DNA of 64,000 nt from Desulfamplus sp964425195 (GTDB lineage: Bacteria; Desulfobacterota; Desulfobacteria; Desulfobacterales; Desulfobacteraceae): the NCBI GenBank assembly GCA_964425195.1, contig CAYRLG010000002.1:62001-126000 (forward strand), read 5' to 3'. Of this stretch, positions 44,528 to 53,703 are shown in pieces. The position numbers were made by a program, and so were the translations under genes. Position 1 is the stretch's first letter. Each line of letters starts with the position of its first letter. A model generated the notes under the pieces. That model had not been told where the DNA came from. It worked only from the letters and a program-made list of their open reading frames with translations, and made no database searches.

Positions 44528-44657
44528 CTTTACCCTCCTTTATTGACAAGACGAGGGTCTGGAGATTTACTAAATCTTAAAAAGACTAAACTTATGAGAG
44601 TTAAGAACGTAACTTTACAGAACAAAATAGATAATGGGGAATTTAAGGTGCTGTTTA

Positions 44658-46733
44658 ATGTCTGAAAAGAAACGAGTTTTAGTTGTTGATGACTCTCCAT
44701 CCAATATACGCATTTTAAATGATATCCTTAAGGACGAATATACTGTAATGGTTGCCATAAGTGGGGAACAAGCTATATCTATTGCTACTCAGCATCAACC
44801 AGATATTATACTACTTGATATCATAATGCCCGGTATGAACGGCTACCATGTGTGTAAACATCTGAAAGAGAACCCAATTACATCAGATATTCCAATTATA
44901 TTTGTCACATTTAAAAATGATATTGAGGATGAGGAGAGGGGGTTTCAAGCTGGGGCTGTAGATTACATAGCAAGACCATTAAGCCCGCCTATTGTAAAGG
45001 CAAGGGTTAAAAACCATCTGATGCTTAAACAGCATATAAATGAGCTGCGGAATGGGCAAAAAGAGCTTGAGAAAGCGAAACTTATTGCAGAGGCTGCAAA
45101 TCGTACTAAAAGTGAATTTCTTGCCACTATGAGTCATGAAATACGTACTCCAATGAATGGTGTTATTGGACTTACAGACCTCCTCTTTACAACCGATCTG
45201 TCAGATGTTCAGTATAAATATCTTGAAAATTTAAGATATTCTGCTTACTCCTTACTTGATATTATAAACGATATCTTAGACATATCGAAAATTGAATCAG
45301 ATAAGTTAGAACTTGAACATATTGAATTTAATCTGCCTGAGATAGTTGAAAAGACAGCCTTTATGATGACAAGTAGAGCAAGCGAAAAGGGGTTGTCTAT
45401 ATCTACCACTATTGACTCCAAAATTCCTAAAATAGTTGTTGGAGACCCTGTTAGAGTTCGACAAATATTACTGAATCTTCTTGGTAATGCTATAAAATTT
45501 ACTGAAAATGGTGAAATTTCACTTTTTGTAAAAATTTCAGATATCGATAATAGCCAGAGTGAAGAGGAGTCAACCCGTAAGATATCCCCATTTATAATAT
45601 CTGTGAAAGATACGGGTATAGGAATTCCAAAAGATAAACTTGATGTAATTTTTGAGAGCTTTACACAGGCAGATGGCTCTGTAACGAGAAAGTATGGAGG
45701 TACTGGGCTTGGTTTGTCAATTTCTAAAAAATTGGCTCAATTAATGTCCGGTAATATTACTGTAGAGAGTACCGAAGGTAAAGGCTCATGCTTTAATCTA
45801 TACTTACCTTTACTAATTGCAGATAGGCAAAATGTTAAACAAAAAGATGATCAATCTAATACCAATACTGAGGCTCTATTGCCATCTTATAGTGGTACAG
45901 TTATGATTGCCGAGGATAACCCAATAAATATGTTGGTTATTCAGACATACTTATCTAAAATGGGTTTTAATATTGTAGAGGTTACTAATGGAAAAGAGGC
46001 TGTAAGATACTATTCTAAAGATATTAATGCCATTGATCTCATTTTTATGGATATACACATGCCAGAGATGAATGGTTTAGAAGCAACTCGCAAAATAAGA
46101 GAGTATGAAGCATCAAATAGCTCTGTGTTAAATGGCATATCTCCAAAAAGGACACCCATTATTGCATTAACTGCAGATGCCTTTAAAGATGATAAGGATA
46201 AATGTATTGCACAAGGTATGGATTTCTATATTTCAAAGCCATTTAAACCAGAAGATATTATAAGAGCTGTTGAGCGGGTTATGTCAGATAACTTAAGGTT
46301 ATTAGAGCCATCCGGTATATTTGATTCTAATACAGTTGAACCAGATTATACACAGTCATCAATATGCGCGGCTAATAAAATGGACAATAGTTTACCAATA
46401 TTTGAAAGAGAGTCTTTCTTAAGCAGAATAGACCATAATATTCCAGTGTATAATCATGTAATTTCTGGATTTAAAACAAATATCCCGAAACTATTATCAA
46501 GTCTATCTGAAGCAATAGAAAAAGAGAAGCTACAGGATGTAAGTTTTCAAGCACATGCTATTAAAGGTACTTGTCTCACTATAGGAGCGTGCCGTTTATC
46601 AGATATTGCAAAAAAGATAGAGCAGACAGCTCGTAGTGGCGGAAGTATTGAATGTATTAAAAAACTATATGACTATCTTGATCCAGCTTTTAAAGATTTT
46701 TGTGAAGAGATAAAACTACATCATAGCAAATAA
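44658..46733 (+). CDS. Hybrid histidine kinase: receiver-kinase-receiver-HPt
   Basis: A 691-residue soluble phosphorelay protein. An N-terminal receiver (about 8-125; LVVDDSPSN, ILLDIIMPGMNGYH) is followed by HisKA with ATMSHEIRTPMNGVIGLTD, the ATPase with DTGIGIPKDKLDVIFESF and GTGLGLSISKKLAQ, a second receiver (LIFMDIHMPEMNGLEA) and a C-terminal HPt domain with the phospho-His in QAHAIKGTCLTIGA. It can run a whole His-Asp-His relay up to an unknown output regulator. The start at 44658 has AAGGTG upstream, better than the ATG 24 bases earlier. No partner gene is adjacent on the same strand. Confidence 0.92.
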   Translation: MSEKKRVLVVDDSPSNIRILNDILKDEYTVMVAISGEQAISIATQHQPDIILLDIIMPGMNGYHVCKHLKENPITSDIPIIFVTFKNDIEDEERGFQAGAVDYIARPLSPPIVKARVKNHLMLKQHINELRNGQKELEKAKLIAEAANRTKSEFLATMSHEIRTPMNGVIGLTDLLFTTDLSDVQYKYLENLRYSAYSLLDIINDILDISKIESDKLELEHIEFNLPEIVEKTAFMMTSRASEKGLSISTTIDSKIPKIVVGDPVRVRQILLNLLGNAIKFTENGEISLFVKISDIDNSQSEEESTRKISPFIISVKDTGIGIPKDKLDVIFESFTQADGSVTRKYGGTGLGLSISKKLAQLMSGNITVESTEGKGSCFNLYLPLLIADRQNVKQKDDQSNTNTEALLPSYSGTVMIAEDNPINMLVIQTYLSKMGFNIVEVTNGKEAVRYYSKDINAIDLIFMDIHMPEMNGLEATRKIREYEASNSSVLNGISPKRTPIIALTADAFKDDKDKCIAQGMDFYISKPFKPEDIIRAVERVMSDNLRLLEPSGIFDSNTVEPDYTQSSICAANKMDNSLPIFERESFLSRIDHNIPVYNHVISGFKTNIPKLLSSLSEAIEKEKLQDVSFQAHAIKGTCLTIGACRLSDIAKKIEQTARSGGSIECIKKLYDYLDPAFKDFCEEIKLHHSK

Positions 46734-46747
46734 TTAGGTTCTATCTC

Positions 46748-47374
46748 CTAATTGATAGAATATTGTTGATAAGTGATAATTTCAATAAAGTGGTGAATAA
46801 TTTTAGCTGTTACTCCCCATATAACAACCTCTTGATATGGATATGTTAATTCATAAATATTTGGCAATCTGCCAGTAAACTTTTTATCTTTATGTACCTT
46901 TATAAGGTGGCTTAAAGGTATGCTAAAAATTTTTGAAATCTCTGCTCTGTCAAATGAGATGTTTGATATATGATACCCAATATCTCCAGTTTTTTTCCAT
47001 ATTCCAAGAAATGCCTCTATATCTCTATTGTTTATGGTCTGAAAATGCCCAATCGAACCAATCAATTCCACCTCTTCTTGAGGAATATTTAACTCCTCTT
47101 TAAGCTCTCTTAGAGCTGTAGCTTCGCGACTAAAATCTTCCGGATCGCTGTTTCCTCCCGGAAATGCCATCTGATTTCTCCAAGGATAGCCTTCTATATC
47201 AGCCTTTTGAATGAAAATTAAATTTGTCTCCTCTTCTGGTGTAAGTAGGGCAATAACACTTGTTGGTTTAAATAAGTTATTATCTGGAGCTTGAGGATGG
47301 TTAGCCTCTTTAACTGCCTTTACAATAAACTCATGATAATAGCTCTTTGTTGACACCTTTATCTTTGTGAACAT
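46748..47374 (-). CDS. Nudix hydrolase, CoA pyrophosphatase-like
   Basis: A 208-residue cytosolic hydrolase. The Nudix box reads GGNSDPEDFSREATALRELK and EELNI, matching Gx5Ex7REUxEExGU. The preceding YPWRNQMAFPGG resembles the NudL/CoA diphosphatase motif, suggesting cleavage of CoA or a related nucleotide diphosphate. The start at 47374 is chosen for GGAGATAG upstream; two upstream ATGs in frame are weaker. It converges with the hybrid kinase, 14 bases apart, over a small TTCTATC/GATAGAA inverted repeat. Confidence 0.85.
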   Translation of the reverse strand: MFTKIKVSTKSYYHEFIVKAVKEANHPQAPDNNLFKPTSVIALLTPEEETNLIFIQKADIEGYPWRNQMAFPGGNSDPEDFSREATALRELKEELNIPQEEVELIGSIGHFQTINNRDIEAFLGIWKKTGDIGYHISNISFDRAEISKIFSIPLSHLIKVHKDKKFTGRLPNIYELTYPYQEVVIWGVTAKIIHHFIEIITYQQYSIN

Positions 47375-47427
47375 ATCATCTATCTCCATTTTGTGTAATA
47401 TACACAAGCTCATAGCTTCTGGTTCTC

Positions 47428-47473
47428 AAAAAAAAATCACTTGGCAGTTTTAAAATGCCAAGTGATTTTTTTA
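47428..47473. terminator. Strong intrinsic terminator after the beta-barrel gene
   Basis: AAATCACTTGGCA pairs perfectly with TGCCAAGTGATTT around a 9-base loop, with runs of A on one side and T on the other. It lies about 140 bases past the minus-strand beta-barrel stop. Confidence 0.88.
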
Positions 47474-47610
47474 TTTCAACTCATAGATTTATTTCAAGCC
47501 ATATTTTTAGGTTGTCTATTATCCTGAGCTTTCCGGTGTTCTATACAATTCAGGATATTAGAGCAAACACCTACTAAATATAAGTTTTATCTATTAAAAT
47601 TTTTATGCCT

Positions 47611-48810
47611 TTAGAATATGGTATAAATCATCTGGAAATAGAGGCGACTATCAATTTTGTCGTCTGGGTTGTCTCCCTGATCTTTGTGGTTAAACTGAAG
47701 ACCAGCTTTAGCATCAATTGTATTAGAGATATAGAAACGGAGACCTGTATCGATCATATTTAGGTAAGTATCATCTCTGTCAGAATCTGATTCCCATATA
47801 ACGTCAAGTTTCCAGATATTTTCCCAGTCTATTTTATCTGTCATTTCATAGTTAAGCTCAAGAGCGTTAGAGATATTGTGAGCAGCATCTCCGAATTCTC
47901 CATCTACAAGAACTGTAGAGTAGGTTACTCTATCAATAAGCTGCCACTTTAAACCATAAGGTTTTGCATACTCAAAATAAGCTCCCATTCCTGGATCGTC
48001 ATCATTTCCTGAGTAGTCTGAAACAAGATAATCTATCTGTACACCTGCTTCCCAACCATGTTTACGTTTCAGAACCTGCTCGTCAGTAAGGATATCTTGA
48101 ATTCTGATAATTCCAAGTGCTCCAAGAGTCTCATTTCTTAATATATTAGCCTCTTTGAGAACTATCTCCATATCCTCATACCAATATTTTTCATATTCAC
48201 GGTTACTGTAACGGCTTTTATATTCAGCCTCTTTTGCAATTATATCAGCAAGTTTAAGATAGACTTCATCTTTAACTTCTCCTGCAATGAGTCCATATTT
48301 AGTCAAATCTTCAATACAGCGAACAGCCTCCATAAGAGGAGTTGCATTGGTTATTCTACCGTATCCAAGACCAGCGGAAACTTTTACATAAGGATCGTCA
48401 TCTTTAGAGCCTTCAAGATCGCGTACTCCAAGAAGCAAGCCACCATAAACAAAAGAGCCTGTATAGTCACCAAGATATTTTTTAACGGTTGTGTCACCAT
48501 CAACATAGATATTTCTATCAGAGCTGTCATTTTCGTTAGAGCCTCTGCTAAAATCTGTATCAGCACTTAAGTTGATATCCCATTTAAGAGGTAGTGTGCT
48601 ATATTCCATCTCATAGGTAAGGCTTCCAACACCACTATAACTAAGCTGATCTTGATTTCCATCTCTCATATCAAATTGTAATCCAAGTTCAGCATCATGA
48701 TACTGATAATTTGGATCAAGATAGTCAGTCAGTTCAATTGCATTTGTGCAAACAGGAGCGACTGTTAGAATACAGATCAACAGCGTGATAAATTTTATTT
48801 TAGCTCTCAT
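47611..48810 (-). CDS. Outer-membrane beta-barrel protein
   Basis: A 399-residue exported protein. The signal peptide (1-24, ending TNA) precedes alternating amphipathic strands with acidic loops (YHDAELGLQFDMRDG, AGVQIDYLVSDY, WENIWKLDVIWESD), and it ends in Phe (FQMIYTIF) as outer-membrane barrels do. A helical insert of about 80 residues (near 155-230, LADIIAKEAEYKSRY) is unusual for a simple porin. Start 48810 has GAGGAGAG upstream; the longer frame upstream runs through a tandem repeat and is unlikely. It is divergent from the MscS-like gene. Confidence 0.8.
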   Translation of the reverse strand: MRAKIKFITLLICILTVAPVCTNAIELTDYLDPNYQYHDAELGLQFDMRDGNQDQLSYSGVGSLTYEMEYSTLPLKWDINLSADTDFSRGSNENDSSDRNIYVDGDTTVKKYLGDYTGSFVYGGLLLGVRDLEGSKDDDPYVKVSAGLGYGRITNATPLMEAVRCIEDLTKYGLIAGEVKDEVYLKLADIIAKEAEYKSRYSNREYEKYWYEDMEIVLKEANILRNETLGALGIIRIQDILTDEQVLKRKHGWEAGVQIDYLVSDYSGNDDDPGMGAYFEYAKPYGLKWQLIDRVTYSTVLVDGEFGDAAHNISNALELNYEMTDKIDWENIWKLDVIWESDSDRDDTYLNMIDTGLRFYISNTIDAKAGLQFNHKDQGDNPDDKIDSRLYFQMIYTIF

Positions 48811-48843
48811 ATTTATACTCTCCTCTTTTCTATTAGTTTTCAT

Positions 48844-48868
48844 TTTTCCCTTTTCCCTTTTCCCTTTT
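48844..48868. repeat. Heptanucleotide tandem repeat TTTTCCC (3 copies plus partial)
   Basis: Three direct copies of TTTTCCC (GGGAAAA on the minus strand) plus TTTTT lie 34-58 bases upstream of the beta-barrel start, in its leader or promoter region. Changes in copy number by slippage could alter promoter spacing, but no promoter hexamers could be fixed around it. Confidence 0.7.
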
Positions 48869-48969
48869 TCTAATATATAAAAGATGAACACCGGAATTAT
48901 GACAATTAATTCCAAATACCATTTTATAGCCAATCAATTATAACAAAGTCAAGGAATAACGATAAAAAT

Positions 48970-51831
48970 ATGATGAATCTTATTAAACAATTAGTAGTGA
49001 TATTTTTTGTTTTCATTGCTTTAGTGACATTTCCAAATATTATTTTTTCAGATGAACCAGATATTTTACCTCAATCTGATCTTAATACAAGTAAGACCGA
49101 TACAAGCAGTATGAATGAGACTAAAAAGATTTTAGAACAGACTGCTTTAATTAATAAAACTCTTGAGATAGAGGCAAAGGAGAACGCTGACCTTTCATCA
49201 TATCTTGATGAGTTAAGAAGCAAAAAAACTGAATTTGATTCTCAGGTTAATGTTTATAAAATAGAGCTTACAACATTCTCAAATCAGCTACATCTTCCTG
49301 ACATTGATACTAAACAGCTTGAGAAATCATATATGAGCTCTCAGGCTGCTGTTGAAAAAATTGGTAAAAATATCTCAACATTAAAAGCAAAAAGTGAGCA
49401 ACTAAAACAGACTCAACAGATATCTTATGAACAGAAAATAGGAAACGATAAGTTTTTGATGGAGCTTGAACAAAATAGCACAGAGCCGCAAAGTTCCAAT
49501 CAGGATATAAATTTGCCTGACCCAGCTAAATCAACTCAGAAAGAGACAAATTTAGCAAAAAATCAGATTGTTTTGGGACAATATGGAGATCCTCAGCAAA
49601 AGGCAGCTTTAGAGCAAAAGCTCAATTTTGAAAAGCAGCAGGCAGAAGAGCAAAGAATCCTTGATGCTCAAAAAGAGTTAGAAGCTCAGATATCAGCAAA
49701 AGAGCAGAGAGATTCTCTTATGCAATTGCAGATACGTTTAAAATATCTCCAGACAGCTCTTACAAAAAAGATGCTTTTAATTCAATCTGCCCTATCTATA
49801 ATAAATGAACAGATACCTCTTCTTGAAGAGGTAGATGGAAAATATAAAACTCTTGTAAATGAGCTTGAAGTTCGTCTTCGTGATGCAAAAAAGGCGGAAC
49901 TCTTAATGAGAACAAACAACCCACTCACTCAAGGTACATGGAAACGGTTTGGAGAGGATATAGGAGAGCTTTCATCTATTGCAATATCTATGTTTGAAGT
50001 TGAAAACTGGAAAGATAGTTTCAGTTTTTTATGGCTATCGGGCTTGCATAAGTTAATCGCATTTACCGTAATTTTTTTGATAGTGTCAGTTCTTGGAATA
50101 AGATTTAAAATATTACTAAAGAGATTTTGTATATCATCGCCTCATATAGAAAATCGTTATTGGAGTAAAATTGTTATTGAAATATTTGGAAGAAATTTTC
50201 TTCTCTCAGCAGTAACAACTTTCTTATATCTTTGCGTTAAATTTAAACTTTTTTTCAGTTATTCAATAGTAGCAAATCTTATTGTTGAAATTTTGATGAT
50301 TCTCATTTTCATTTTATGGACAATCTATTTTTTGGAACATATCCAGAAAAGATATCCTGCAACTCCATCAAGAGAGCTTATATTTTTTCTAAAGTGCCTA
50401 AATATTGTGGCTCTTATATATATACTTCTTAACTCAGCTTTGAGAACAGACAGCAGTATCATTATTGCATACCGATTGCTATGTGAAATTCTATTTTATG
50501 GTTGGCTTGTCTATTTTTTGAAAAGACTTATGCCCGCTATGACTCGATACTGTGAAAAACAAAATGCCACGATCCAGATGGTTCCAACCTTCTACAAAAA
50601 TGGAGTTATTATGGCTGCTATTGTAGGTATTGTTCTGGAGCTTTTAGGGTATGGAACACTTGCATTTTATTGGTACACCTCATGGGCAAAGACAATAGTT
50701 GTTTTGATGTGGTCGGGTTTAATAATAGCCGCTTCAGGAGAGTGGATAGCAGATGAGCCAACTGATTTAGAGAAAAAAGATAGGTCTCATACCCATACAG
50801 ATGGATACCTTAAAACAGGATTTTCAATGCTTTGGCTTACAAGAAAAATAGTCTTTATTGCTATGTTTTTTGCTGTAACCATAGCCCTTATGCTTTCATG
50901 GGCAAGTAGCGATTTTGTCTTTTCATGGCTTTATACTATTATAACATTTAAATTTACCGTTGGTTCAATGAGTTTTAGTATATCTACTATATCTCAAGCC
51001 CTAATAATTATTATGATTACATATCTTTTTGCCAAATCATGGCGGAATTTCTTTCAGAAAAACTTTCTTGGAAATAGTGGGCTTGATCATGGTTTACAAG
51101 AGTCTATGACCACCATAACTGTCTATGCTATCTGGATTTTTGGTATATTTACCTCTTTGATTGTGTTTGGTCTTAATACTACTACGCTAACTGTGGCTTT
51201 TGGTGCATTAAGTATTGGTATAGGTTTTGGTCTTCAAAATATTGTCAGTAACTTCATAAGCGGAATTATCCTGCTTTTTGAACGTCCAATTCAGGTAGGA
51301 GATGATATTGAGATAAATGGTACATGGGCAACAATAAAAAAGACAAATGTTAGATCAACCATAGCACAGACTTATGATAATGCTACAATTATAATTCCAA
51401 ACTCAGAGCTTATAAGTAATAGAGTTATTAATTGGAGTTTTAAGGATAAACGTTTGAGAAGAAAGGTAAAGGTTGGTGTTGAGTATGGCTCTGATATCGA
51501 ACTTGTGAGAAAAACTCTTATGGAGATTGTTACAAGAACACCAAGAGTACTTAAATTTCCTGAACCAGATGTGATTTTTGAAGATTTTGCTGATAGTGCC
51601 TTGATCTTTACTCTAAGGTTTTGGACATTTACCGACTGTTTTTTGGGTGTAGAGACAGATATCAGATTTAAAATAGATAAACTTTTTAAAGAGAGAGGCG
51701 TTGTAATAGCATTTCCTCAGCAAGATATTAATATAAGATCATTACCGCCTAACTTTATTAATACGATAAAAAACTCTGATATAACAAAAAGTTCTCAAAG
51801 CGTTGAACAGAAAATAGTACAGGGGCAGTAG
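48970..51831 (+). CDS. Large MscS-family mechanosensitive channel
   Basis: A 953-residue inner-membrane channel of the MscK/MscM-like type. The signal peptide (about 1-28) is followed by a periplasmic coiled-coil region (about 45-310, Gln/Glu/Lys-rich), about ten membrane spans (370-770), and the MscS core with VAFGALSIGIGFGLQNIVSNF (pore helix) and LLFERPIQVGDDIEINGTWA (beta domain entry). It opens under membrane tension to release solutes. Two adjacent ATGs (48970 and 48973) could start it; the nearest purine-rich site, AAGGA, is far upstream. It is divergent from the beta-barrel gene and convergent with the HD-GYP gene. Confidence 0.92.
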   Translation: MMNLIKQLVVIFFVFIALVTFPNIIFSDEPDILPQSDLNTSKTDTSSMNETKKILEQTALINKTLEIEAKENADLSSYLDELRSKKTEFDSQVNVYKIELTTFSNQLHLPDIDTKQLEKSYMSSQAAVEKIGKNISTLKAKSEQLKQTQQISYEQKIGNDKFLMELEQNSTEPQSSNQDINLPDPAKSTQKETNLAKNQIVLGQYGDPQQKAALEQKLNFEKQQAEEQRILDAQKELEAQISAKEQRDSLMQLQIRLKYLQTALTKKMLLIQSALSIINEQIPLLEEVDGKYKTLVNELEVRLRDAKKAELLMRTNNPLTQGTWKRFGEDIGELSSIAISMFEVENWKDSFSFLWLSGLHKLIAFTVIFLIVSVLGIRFKILLKRFCISSPHIENRYWSKIVIEIFGRNFLLSAVTTFLYLCVKFKLFFSYSIVANLIVEILMILIFILWTIYFLEHIQKRYPATPSRELIFFLKCLNIVALIYILLNSALRTDSSIIIAYRLLCEILFYGWLVYFLKRLMPAMTRYCEKQNATIQMVPTFYKNGVIMAAIVGIVLELLGYGTLAFYWYTSWAKTIVVLMWSGLIIAASGEWIADEPTDLEKKDRSHTHTDGYLKTGFSMLWLTRKIVFIAMFFAVTIALMLSWASSDFVFSWLYTIITFKFTVGSMSFSISTISQALIIIMITYLFAKSWRNFFQKNFLGNSGLDHGLQESMTTITVYAIWIFGIFTSLIVFGLNTTTLTVAFGALSIGIGFGLQNIVSNFISGIILLFERPIQVGDDIEINGTWATIKKTNVRSTIAQTYDNATIIIPNSELISNRVINWSFKDKRLRRKVKVGVEYGSDIELVRKTLMEIVTRTPRVLKFPEPDVIFEDFADSALIFTLRFWTFTDCFLGVETDIRFKIDKLFKERGVVIAFPQQDINIRSLPPNFINTIKNSDITKSSQSVEQKIVQGQ

Positions 51832-51870
51832 TAAAAAGAAAAAGGTTAAAATACAATAGAGGCGATATTT

Positions 51871-53322
51871 TTAATTTACCTCTATCTTAGGCTTTAGCCA
51901 TGTTGGCAGTAGTTTATAGACCTCAAGTGGTGTTTTAATGCTGCGAGAGCTATCGGGTTTTAGGCTTTCAGAAATCTCTTCGTCTCCAAGATCAATTGGG
52001 GGCGGAGAACTCCCTGCTGATAGTGTTTTTCCAGTTTCATCTGTAAATATCACTACTAAAGGACCTGCACTTTGAAGTATGTATGCCATCTGACCATTTT
52101 TAAGATAGATGACGCTTCCTGTTGGATAAATCCCGATGCTTTTTACAAAAGCGTGAAGGACAAACTGAAGCATTTTATCTTTTTTAGCATATTTACGAAA
52201 AATATCAGTCACCACATTGATAGGGTTAAACGCCTCTCGGTAACACCTTCTTGATGTCATGGCATCATACATATCTGCAAGTTTACAAATTTTAACGCTC
52301 AATGGAATATCGTCTGATTTAAAATTTTCAGGATAACAGTTTGCTTCTCCTTCAAAAAGCTCTGCATGGTGCAGCTTTACAATATTGCTTAAAACCCTGT
52401 TTTTAAGCCTATTTTTCTCAAGTATCTGAAGTCCAAGACCATAGGAGTGTTTTTTTATCATCCCAAACTCCATTTCTGTAAGCTTACTTTTTTTATTTAG
52501 CACATTATCAGGAATAAGGGTTTTGCCGATATCGTGTAGAAAAAAACCTGTAGCAATGTCAATAATATCCTCTTTAAAGTAATAGGTGTAAACTCCTGAA
52601 GATATACTGCTTGATGATGTTAACGATGTATCCCCTGAACCTAAGGATGAATCGATATATTTATTCACCATACTGCTAAAACTTATATTAAACCGATTCA
52701 CTATCGCCGTGCCAATTGCACATACATTTACCGAATGGCTATATAAGAAATTATCGGATGTCAATATCTCTTTTGTCAAATAAGCAAAGGGATTTTCCGC
52801 AGTGTTTAGAAATGCCAATAAGCCAGATATATGCTCTTCAACACTGTCGTAGTTAAATTCCCCCCTTGTTTGCCTGATCTCATCAAGTGCCTTTTTCACA
52901 CACTCTTTTGAAAGAGCATACTTTTTAGCAGCAGTAACTTTTATCTCTTCAATTGCTTTCAGACGCTTTTCAATATCTCCAGAAGGAGATAAATTTTTAT
53001 TGTTCAGTTTTTTAGTGTTACGGCTACTGAACTTTTGTTCCGGATGATTTGTATCGCTATTTTGTTCTGAAGGCTCATCTTCATCTATCTTAATGTAATT
53101 TCCATCGCTATCCCAAACTCCTCCGTAATTTTTAGGATTTAGAGGGAGCGTTTTAATTCCTTCAGCTTTAATAACTTCAAGAACTTTTACGTTGTTTACT
53201 AAAATATCTTTTTCAAGGAGAAGAACTCCTTTGGAATTATAGAGATCAATACCAGTCTTAACTTTACCACCTTTGGCTACGATGGCGATAAGGTCGTCTA
53301 TATTTACATTTTTTTGAACCAT
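51871..53322 (-). CDS. HD-GYP domain phosphodiesterase
   Basis: A 483-residue cytosolic protein. The N-terminal 80 residues are a small beta domain, then a charged linker. The HD-GYP domain (about 190-395) has HSVNVCAIGTAIV, FFLHDIGKTLIPDNVL, KHSYGLGLQILEK, LHHAELFEGEANCYP in place of HHExxxGxGYP, and KLADMYDAMTSRRCY. The Gly-Tyr-Pro loop is Asn-Cys-Tyr-Pro with GEA before it. Metal-binding His/Asp residues are kept, so cyclic-di-GMP hydrolysis is plausible but the altered loop is a caution. Start 53322 has GGGGAG upstream. Confidence 0.88.
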   Translation of the reverse strand: MVQKNVNIDDLIAIVAKGGKVKTGIDLYNSKGVLLLEKDILVNNVKVLEVIKAEGIKTLPLNPKNYGGVWDSDGNYIKIDEDEPSEQNSDTNHPEQKFSSRNTKKLNNKNLSPSGDIEKRLKAIEEIKVTAAKKYALSKECVKKALDEIRQTRGEFNYDSVEEHISGLLAFLNTAENPFAYLTKEILTSDNFLYSHSVNVCAIGTAIVNRFNISFSSMVNKYIDSSLGSGDTSLTSSSSISSGVYTYYFKEDIIDIATGFFLHDIGKTLIPDNVLNKKSKLTEMEFGMIKKHSYGLGLQILEKNRLKNRVLSNIVKLHHAELFEGEANCYPENFKSDDIPLSVKICKLADMYDAMTSRRCYREAFNPINVVTDIFRKYAKKDKMLQFVLHAFVKSIGIYPTGSVIYLKNGQMAYILQSAGPLVVIFTDETGKTLSAGSSPPPIDLGDEEISESLKPDSSRSIKTPLEVYKLLPTWLKPKIEVN

Positions 53323-53472
53323 ATATATCAAACTCCCCACCTAACATGTATAATCTGTTTTTTTGATGATGGAAATTTTGAGTTGATAGAAAAATAGAAT
53401 AGTGAGTTTTAAAGAAATATTATTGAAGATTGAAGAGACTTTTCAAGATGAAATAGTAGATGGGGAAAATAG

Positions 53473-53547
53473 TGGAGGCGGCTTCCGGATTTGAACCGGA
53501 GAATAACGGCTTTGCAGGCCGTCGCCTTACCGCTTGGCCAAGCCGCC
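53473..53547 (-). tRNA. tRNA-Cys (GCA)
   Basis: The 75-base minus-strand cloverleaf has acceptor GGCGGCT/AGCCGCC, discriminator T and an encoded CCA. The anticodon loop is CTGCAAA with anticodon GCA, and the T-arm contains GGTTCAAATCC. It lies six bases downstream of tRNA-Gly and is presumably cut from the same transcript. Confidence 0.96.
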
Positions 53548-53553
53548 TTTTTT

Positions 53554-53628
53554 TGGAGCGGGAAACGGGATTTGAACCCGCGACTTCGACCTTGGCAAGG
53601 TCGCACTCTACCACTGAGTTATTCCCGC
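53554..53628 (-). tRNA. tRNA-Gly (GCC)
   Basis: The 75-base minus-strand cloverleaf has acceptor GCGGGAA/TTCCCGC, discriminator T and encoded CCA. The anticodon loop is TTGCCAA with anticodon GCC, and the T-arm contains GGTTCAAATCC. It is the first of the two tRNAs behind the promoter at 53647-53675. Confidence 0.96.
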
Positions 53629-53646
53629 TCAGATAAAACAAAAGCT

Positions 53647-53675
53647 CTTATATACTTGCATCTCGCTTTTGTCAA
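53647..53675 (-). promoter_or_regulatory. Near-consensus sigma70 promoter of the tRNA-Gly/tRNA-Cys operon
   Basis: On the minus strand TTGACA (53675-53670) and TATAAG (53652-53647) are 17 bases apart. The -10 ends about 19 bases before the tRNA-Gly 5' end, which fits a short leader. Confidence 0.8.
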
Positions 53676-53703
53676 CAATTAATATAGAAGTCTGTATAAT
53701 ACT

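Noticed and set aside
53409..53682. Open frames across the tRNA region on both strands
   Set aside because: They are translations of tRNA-Cys and tRNA-Gly and have no ribosome sites.
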